NCBI GenBank assembly: GCA_947074245.1
Contig: CAMTOW010000082.1
Span: 1 to 7,954 of the forward strand
Direction: 5' to 3'
Origin: an uncultured Bacteroidales bacterium
Lineage (GTDB): Bacteria; Bacteroidota; Bacteroidia; Bacteroidales; JAUNSR01
DNA: 7,954 nt
Each line of letters opens with the position of its first letter. Within the stretch, counting starts at the first letter, position 1. A program made the translations under genes and the position numbers. Shown piece by piece: positions 6,043 to 7,954 of this stretch. The notes under the pieces were generated by a model. The model saw nothing but the letters and a program-made list of their open reading frames with translations. It made no database searches and had not been told where the DNA came from.

Positions 6043-6728
6043 GTATGATCGTGATGGTAAGGGCAAGTCAGATCGGCCGGACGGATGGTTCGGTCTACAC
6101 TGATCGTGCGGTTTACCATATCGACCAGAGAGGTGACTTCGTGCGATACCATCAGAATGGTCGTGTCTTTGTTGATTTCGCGCAAAAGACCGTACAGCTT
6201 CTCTTCGAATCGTTTGTCGATATAAGAATTGGGCTCGTCGAGAACGAGCAGACGCGGGCGATTGACAATGGCTCGCCCCAGCATCACGCGTTGCATCTGG
6301 CCACCCGATAACTGACCGATGGCCCGTTTGCGCAATTCGTACGTACCTGTCTGATGAAGCACCTCATCGACCCGTTCACGATCGGCTCGACTGATCTTTT
6401 CAAACAACTTCTTATTACCAAGCAATCCCGACAGGACGACATCGCCCACGCTGATGGGGAAACGATGATCGATGTTGTTGCGCTGAGGAAGATATCCCAA
6501 ACGGATCCGATCGACGGCTTGCCCGGCGGGATCGTAAAAGGTGATCTTGCCCTCATAAGGACGCAAAAGACCGAGAATCACTTTGATTAAAGTGGTTTTG
6601 CCTCCTCCGTTGGGACCGATAATCCCCATAAAATCGTGTTCGTATACCGTGAGGTTGATATCGCGCAGCATGATCTGGTTCTCATAGCCGGCGCTGATTC
6701 CCTCCAGATTAAGCAGTTTATTTTCCAT
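6027..6728 (-). CDS. znuC: zinc/manganese-type ABC transporter ATP-binding protein
   Basis: This 233-residue cytoplasmic ATPase would power metal uptake through a membrane permease, with ZnuA delivering the ion. All ABC motifs are intact: Walker A G-P-N-G-G-G-K-T-T (38-46), Q-loop Gln82 (Y-L-P-Q-R-N), signature L-S-G-G-Q-M-Q-R (140-147), Walker B L-L-V-L-D-E-P (160-166) and H-loop His196. The sequence places it in the ZnuC/TroB/MntB group, and the neighbouring binding protein supports metal uptake. The C-terminus (221-230) carries Cys222 and His225, 226, 228 and 230, a possible metal-sensing or metal-buffering tail. The start overlaps the znuA stop by 11 bases, implying translational coupling. 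The 3' end overlaps dprA by 16 bases. No permease gene follows. Zinc is the most likely metal, but manganese or iron cannot be excluded. Confidence 0.85.
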   Translation of the reverse strand: MENKLLNLEGISAGYENQIMLRDINLTVYEHDFMGIIGPNGGGKTTLIKVILGLLRPYEGKITFYDPAGQAVDRIRLGYLPQRNNIDHRFPISVGDVVLSGLLGNKKLFEKISRADRERVDEVLHQTGTYELRKRAIGQLSGGQMQRVMLGRAIVNRPRLLVLDEPNSYIDKRFEEKLYGLLREINKDTTILMVSHEVTSLVDMVNRTISVDRTIRPADLTCPYHHDHTHLSR

Positions 6729-7599
6729 GAAGCGCTTTGGCGATTTCGATTAATTCCTGATTCCAATCGTAATTGAGCGGATTGATGGAGACCACCTCTC
6801 CCCCTGTTTCCTGAGCAAGGAGCTTCGCATTTTTGGTATCGAACTCCTGCTGAATGAAAATCACCTGAGCTCCGCTCGCACGCACCGTGTCGATAAGTTG
6901 CTTCAGATATTGAGCCGAAGGCTCTTTCCCGTCGTTCTCAATGGCGTGCTGACGCAAGCCGTAATCATTGGCAAAATAGGTAAGCGATGGATGATATATC
7001 ACGAAATCGCGACTCGGAAGATCTTTTAGAATCACCTCCAGCGAGTCGGACGTGGCAGCGATCCGCTCCATCAGCTGATCGTAGTTGGTGCGGTAGTAAG
7101 TTTCGTTTTCGGGATCGAGTTGTATGAACGCCGCGAGCATATTGGTAGCGATCTGGGCGGCATTGCGCGGAGTGGTCCAGGTATGAGGATCGATACCGCT
7201 TCCGTGTCCCGCATGATGATGCCCTTCGTGGCTGCATTCGTGATTGCTCTCCAGCAGGTCGATTCCGTCGGAATTGTCGAACACGAGCATATCGGGATTG
7301 TTTTGTTTGAGTTTTTCCATCCATCCCAATTCAAAACCGATATGCCCGATCTTGAAATAGGCTTTGCTGTCGGAAACCTTCACCAGACTCGAGGGAGAAG
7401 GATCAAATGTTTCCGGACTGCTTCCCGCGGGAACCATCGTATGGATTTCAAACTTATCGCCGGCGATCTGTTCGGCAAAATATTGCTGAGGCAGAATGGT
7501 TACGGTAACGACATTCTTACGAGTGCGCGCGCCGGAACAAGCTGCGAAAAGAAGCAGAAAGGAAAGAAGGGAAACGAAAGTAAAAATCTTTTTTCTCAT
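6718..7599 (-). CDS. znuA: zinc-type ABC transporter substrate-binding lipoprotein
   Basis: This 293-residue cluster 9 (SBP_bac_9/TroA-like) binding protein is anchored as a lipoprotein: R2-K-K, hydrophobic 5-20, lipobox F-A-A-C with Cys21. It should capture metal in the periplasm for ZnuC and a permease. A His-rich loop, typical of zinc rather than manganese binders, spans 120-132 (His120, 124, 127, 128, 129 and 132, plus Cys122). Expected ligand His139 (D-P-H-T-W) and His203 (Y-H-P-S) are present. The usual first ligand position, a His in the P-H-x-(Y/F)-x-P-x-P segment, is Glu63 here (S-P-E-T-F-D-P-S-P). The usual acidic residue near the C-terminus (D-P-L) is Asn273 (I-N-P-L-N). These changes may be common in this lineage. 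It is the first gene of a two-gene unit with znuC, with an 11-base overlap. Confidence 0.88.
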   Translation of the reverse strand: MRKKIFTFVSLLSFLLLFAACSGARTRKNVVTVTILPQQYFAEQIAGDKFEIHTMVPAGSSPETFDPSPSSLVKVSDSKAYFKIGHIGFELGWMEKLKQNNPDMLVFDNSDGIDLLESNHECSHEGHHHAGHGSGIDPHTWTTPRNAAQIATNMLAAFIQLDPENETYYRTNYDQLMERIAATSDSLEVILKDLPSRDFVIYHPSLTYFANDYGLRQHAIENDGKEPSAQYLKQLIDTVRASGAQVIFIQQEFDTKNAKLLAQETGGEVVSINPLNYDWNQELIEIAKALHGK

Positions 7600-7668
7600 A
7601 TAATCTGTTTAACAAGGATGCGTTTGAAATTGTGCACTGTTGCGCCTTATTTATAATCATTCGACATA

Positions 7669-7676
7669 CAAATTTA
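7669..7676 (-). promoter_or_regulatory. predicted -7 box of znuAC
   Basis: Read on the minus strand this is TAAATTTG, an exact TAnnTTTG match 69 bases before the znuA ATG. No TTG lies about 19 bases upstream (the nearest is 28 bases away, at 7707-7705), so the promoter may be weak or activator-dependent, or the true one may lie elsewhere. The inverted repeat TTGCTT/AAGCAA spans the place where a -33 box is expected. Confidence 0.4.
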
Positions 7677-7738
7677 AACGCTTGCTTATAATTTCGTATC
7701 GTATCAAGCAATTTTTATCGCTCAGAGTGAATAAAATA

Positions 7739-7791
7739 AACAATTTGTTATCAAAATAACACTCAGAACGTTACGAAGATAATAGATTATC
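7739..7791. promoter_or_regulatory. palindrome cluster, candidate Fur/Zur-family operators
   Basis: Three perfect palindromes lie within 53 bases: AACAA-T-TTGTT (7739-7749), TGTTAT-caaa-ATAACA (7746-7761) and GATAAT-ag-ATTATC (7778-7791). The second differs by one spacer base from the enterobacterial Zur half-site arrangement (TGTTAT, 3 bases, ATAACA). The third differs by one centre base from a Fur 7-1-7 core (GATAAT-N-ATTATC). The position beside a zinc-uptake gene fits, but short AT palindromes arise easily by chance and Bacteroidota Zur sites are poorly known. They could instead serve autoregulation of the Lrp-type gene. Confidence 0.35.
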
Positions 7792-7801
7792 ATAATTTCT
7801 A

Positions 7802-7832
7802 TTTGATTGCGGCTATATTATTATTATTTTTG
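7802..7832 (+). promoter_or_regulatory. predicted promoter of the Lrp/AsnC gene
   Basis: TTTG (7802-7805), a 19-base spacer, and TATTTTTG (7825-7832) match the Bacteroidota consensus exactly. Transcription should start near 7839, giving a leader of about 30 bases before the ATG at 7869. It is the best promoter in the window. Confidence 0.8.
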
Positions 7833-7868
7833 TCGGTATAAATTTATTAGTCTTAATACATAATATTC

Positions 7869-7954
7869 ATGGGACATCATCAATTAGATAGCCTGGATTA
7901 TAAGATTCTGAAATTAATTGCCGAAAATGCCCGTATACCATTTCTGGAAGTGGC
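7869..7954 (+). CDS. Lrp/AsnC family transcriptional regulator, 5' fragment
   Basis: Only 28 codons are in the window, and the reading frame stays open to the right edge. The start M-G-H-H-Q-L-D-S-L-D followed by Y-K-I-L-K-L-I-A-E-N-A-R-I-P-F is the typical beginning of an Lrp/AsnC regulator: L-D-x-x-D-x-x-I-L, then 'N-A-R' leading into the helix-turn-helix. The HTH and the ligand-binding RAM domain would lie beyond the edge. These proteins respond to amino acids or related small molecules and often control their own gene. It is divergent from znuA, and whether the two are functionally linked is unknown. Confidence 0.85.
   Translation, partial: MGHHQLDSLDYKILKLIAENARIPFLEV

Larger units (their letters stand above)
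7600..7868. other. divergent AT-rich regulatory region, znuA / Lrp-type gene
   Basis: This 269-base region, much richer in A+T than its surroundings, separates the divergent znuA and Lrp/AsnC starts. It has no gene. It holds a -7 box for znuA, a 6-bp inverted repeat TTGCTT/AAGCAA (7682-7687, 7706-7711), three perfect palindromes between 7739 and 7791, and a full promoter for the rightward gene (7802-7832). Confidence 0.7.

Noticed and set aside
4936..6066. 376-codon open frame on the minus strand covering almost all of dprA
   Set aside because: It mirrors a confidently identified gene, its translation resembles no family, and it lacks a promoter. Long antisense frames arise readily from codon bias at this GC level.

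Overview
The window looks like a chromosomal segment of a member of the Bacteroidota, probably the order Bacteroidales. Three things point there. Several promoters fit the Bacteroidota sigma pattern (TTTG, about 18-19 bases, then TAnnTTTG or TAnnTTTC) rather than -35/-10 boxes. There are three lipoproteins with type II signal peptides. The protein families (Cthe_2159-type beta-helix lipoprotein, BNR_2 'sialidase', Xpt, DprA, ZnuA/ZnuC, Lrp/AsnC) are at home in that group. Genes are roughly half GC by eye, and coding style is even throughout. I see no insertion sequence, phage gene, tRNA, rRNA or CRISPR array, so this reads as core or house-keeping sequence.

Left part (1-1341): a gene-free 341-base stretch, then a small antibiotic-biosynthesis-monooxygenase-fold protein on the plus strand. 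It converges, with a 10-base gap, on xanthine phosphoribosyltransferase (xpt, minus strand), which has its own short-leader promoter and no purine riboswitch. A hairpin terminator separates xpt from the next gene upstream.

Middle (1343-4615): two lipoprotein genes diverge from a 276-base intergenic region. On the minus strand is a 637-residue parallel-beta-helix carbohydrate-binding lipoprotein. On the plus strand is a 360-residue beta-propeller lipoprotein of the BNR/Asp-box 'sialidase' type. Both are predicted to act outside the cytoplasm on glycans. They do not form a standard polysaccharide-utilisation locus, as no SusC/SusD pair is visible.

The gap 4616-4926 holds the most unusual structure in the window. 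The 8-base word ACAACTGT (first copy inverted, third with one change) occurs four times at exactly 22-base steps, and the units around it are degenerately similar. A strong intrinsic terminator follows.

Right part (4927-7954): dprA (plus strand) converges on, and overlaps by 16 bases, a minus-strand zinc-type ABC operon. That operon encodes ZnuA (lipoprotein with a His-rich loop) followed by ZnuC (ATPase with a His-rich tail). No permease gene is present at either end of the two-gene unit. The probable znuAC terminator, a hairpin with a UUCG loop, lies inside the dprA coding sequence. Upstream of znuA, a 269-base AT-rich divergent region carries several perfect short palindromes, some resembling Fur/Zur-family operators, and a near-ideal promoter for a plus-strand Lrp/AsnC regulator that runs off the right edge.

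I found no clearly new multi-gene system. The best leads are the 22-base periodic array, the permease-less znuAC unit with unusual metal-ligand positions, and the palindrome cluster upstream of znuA.
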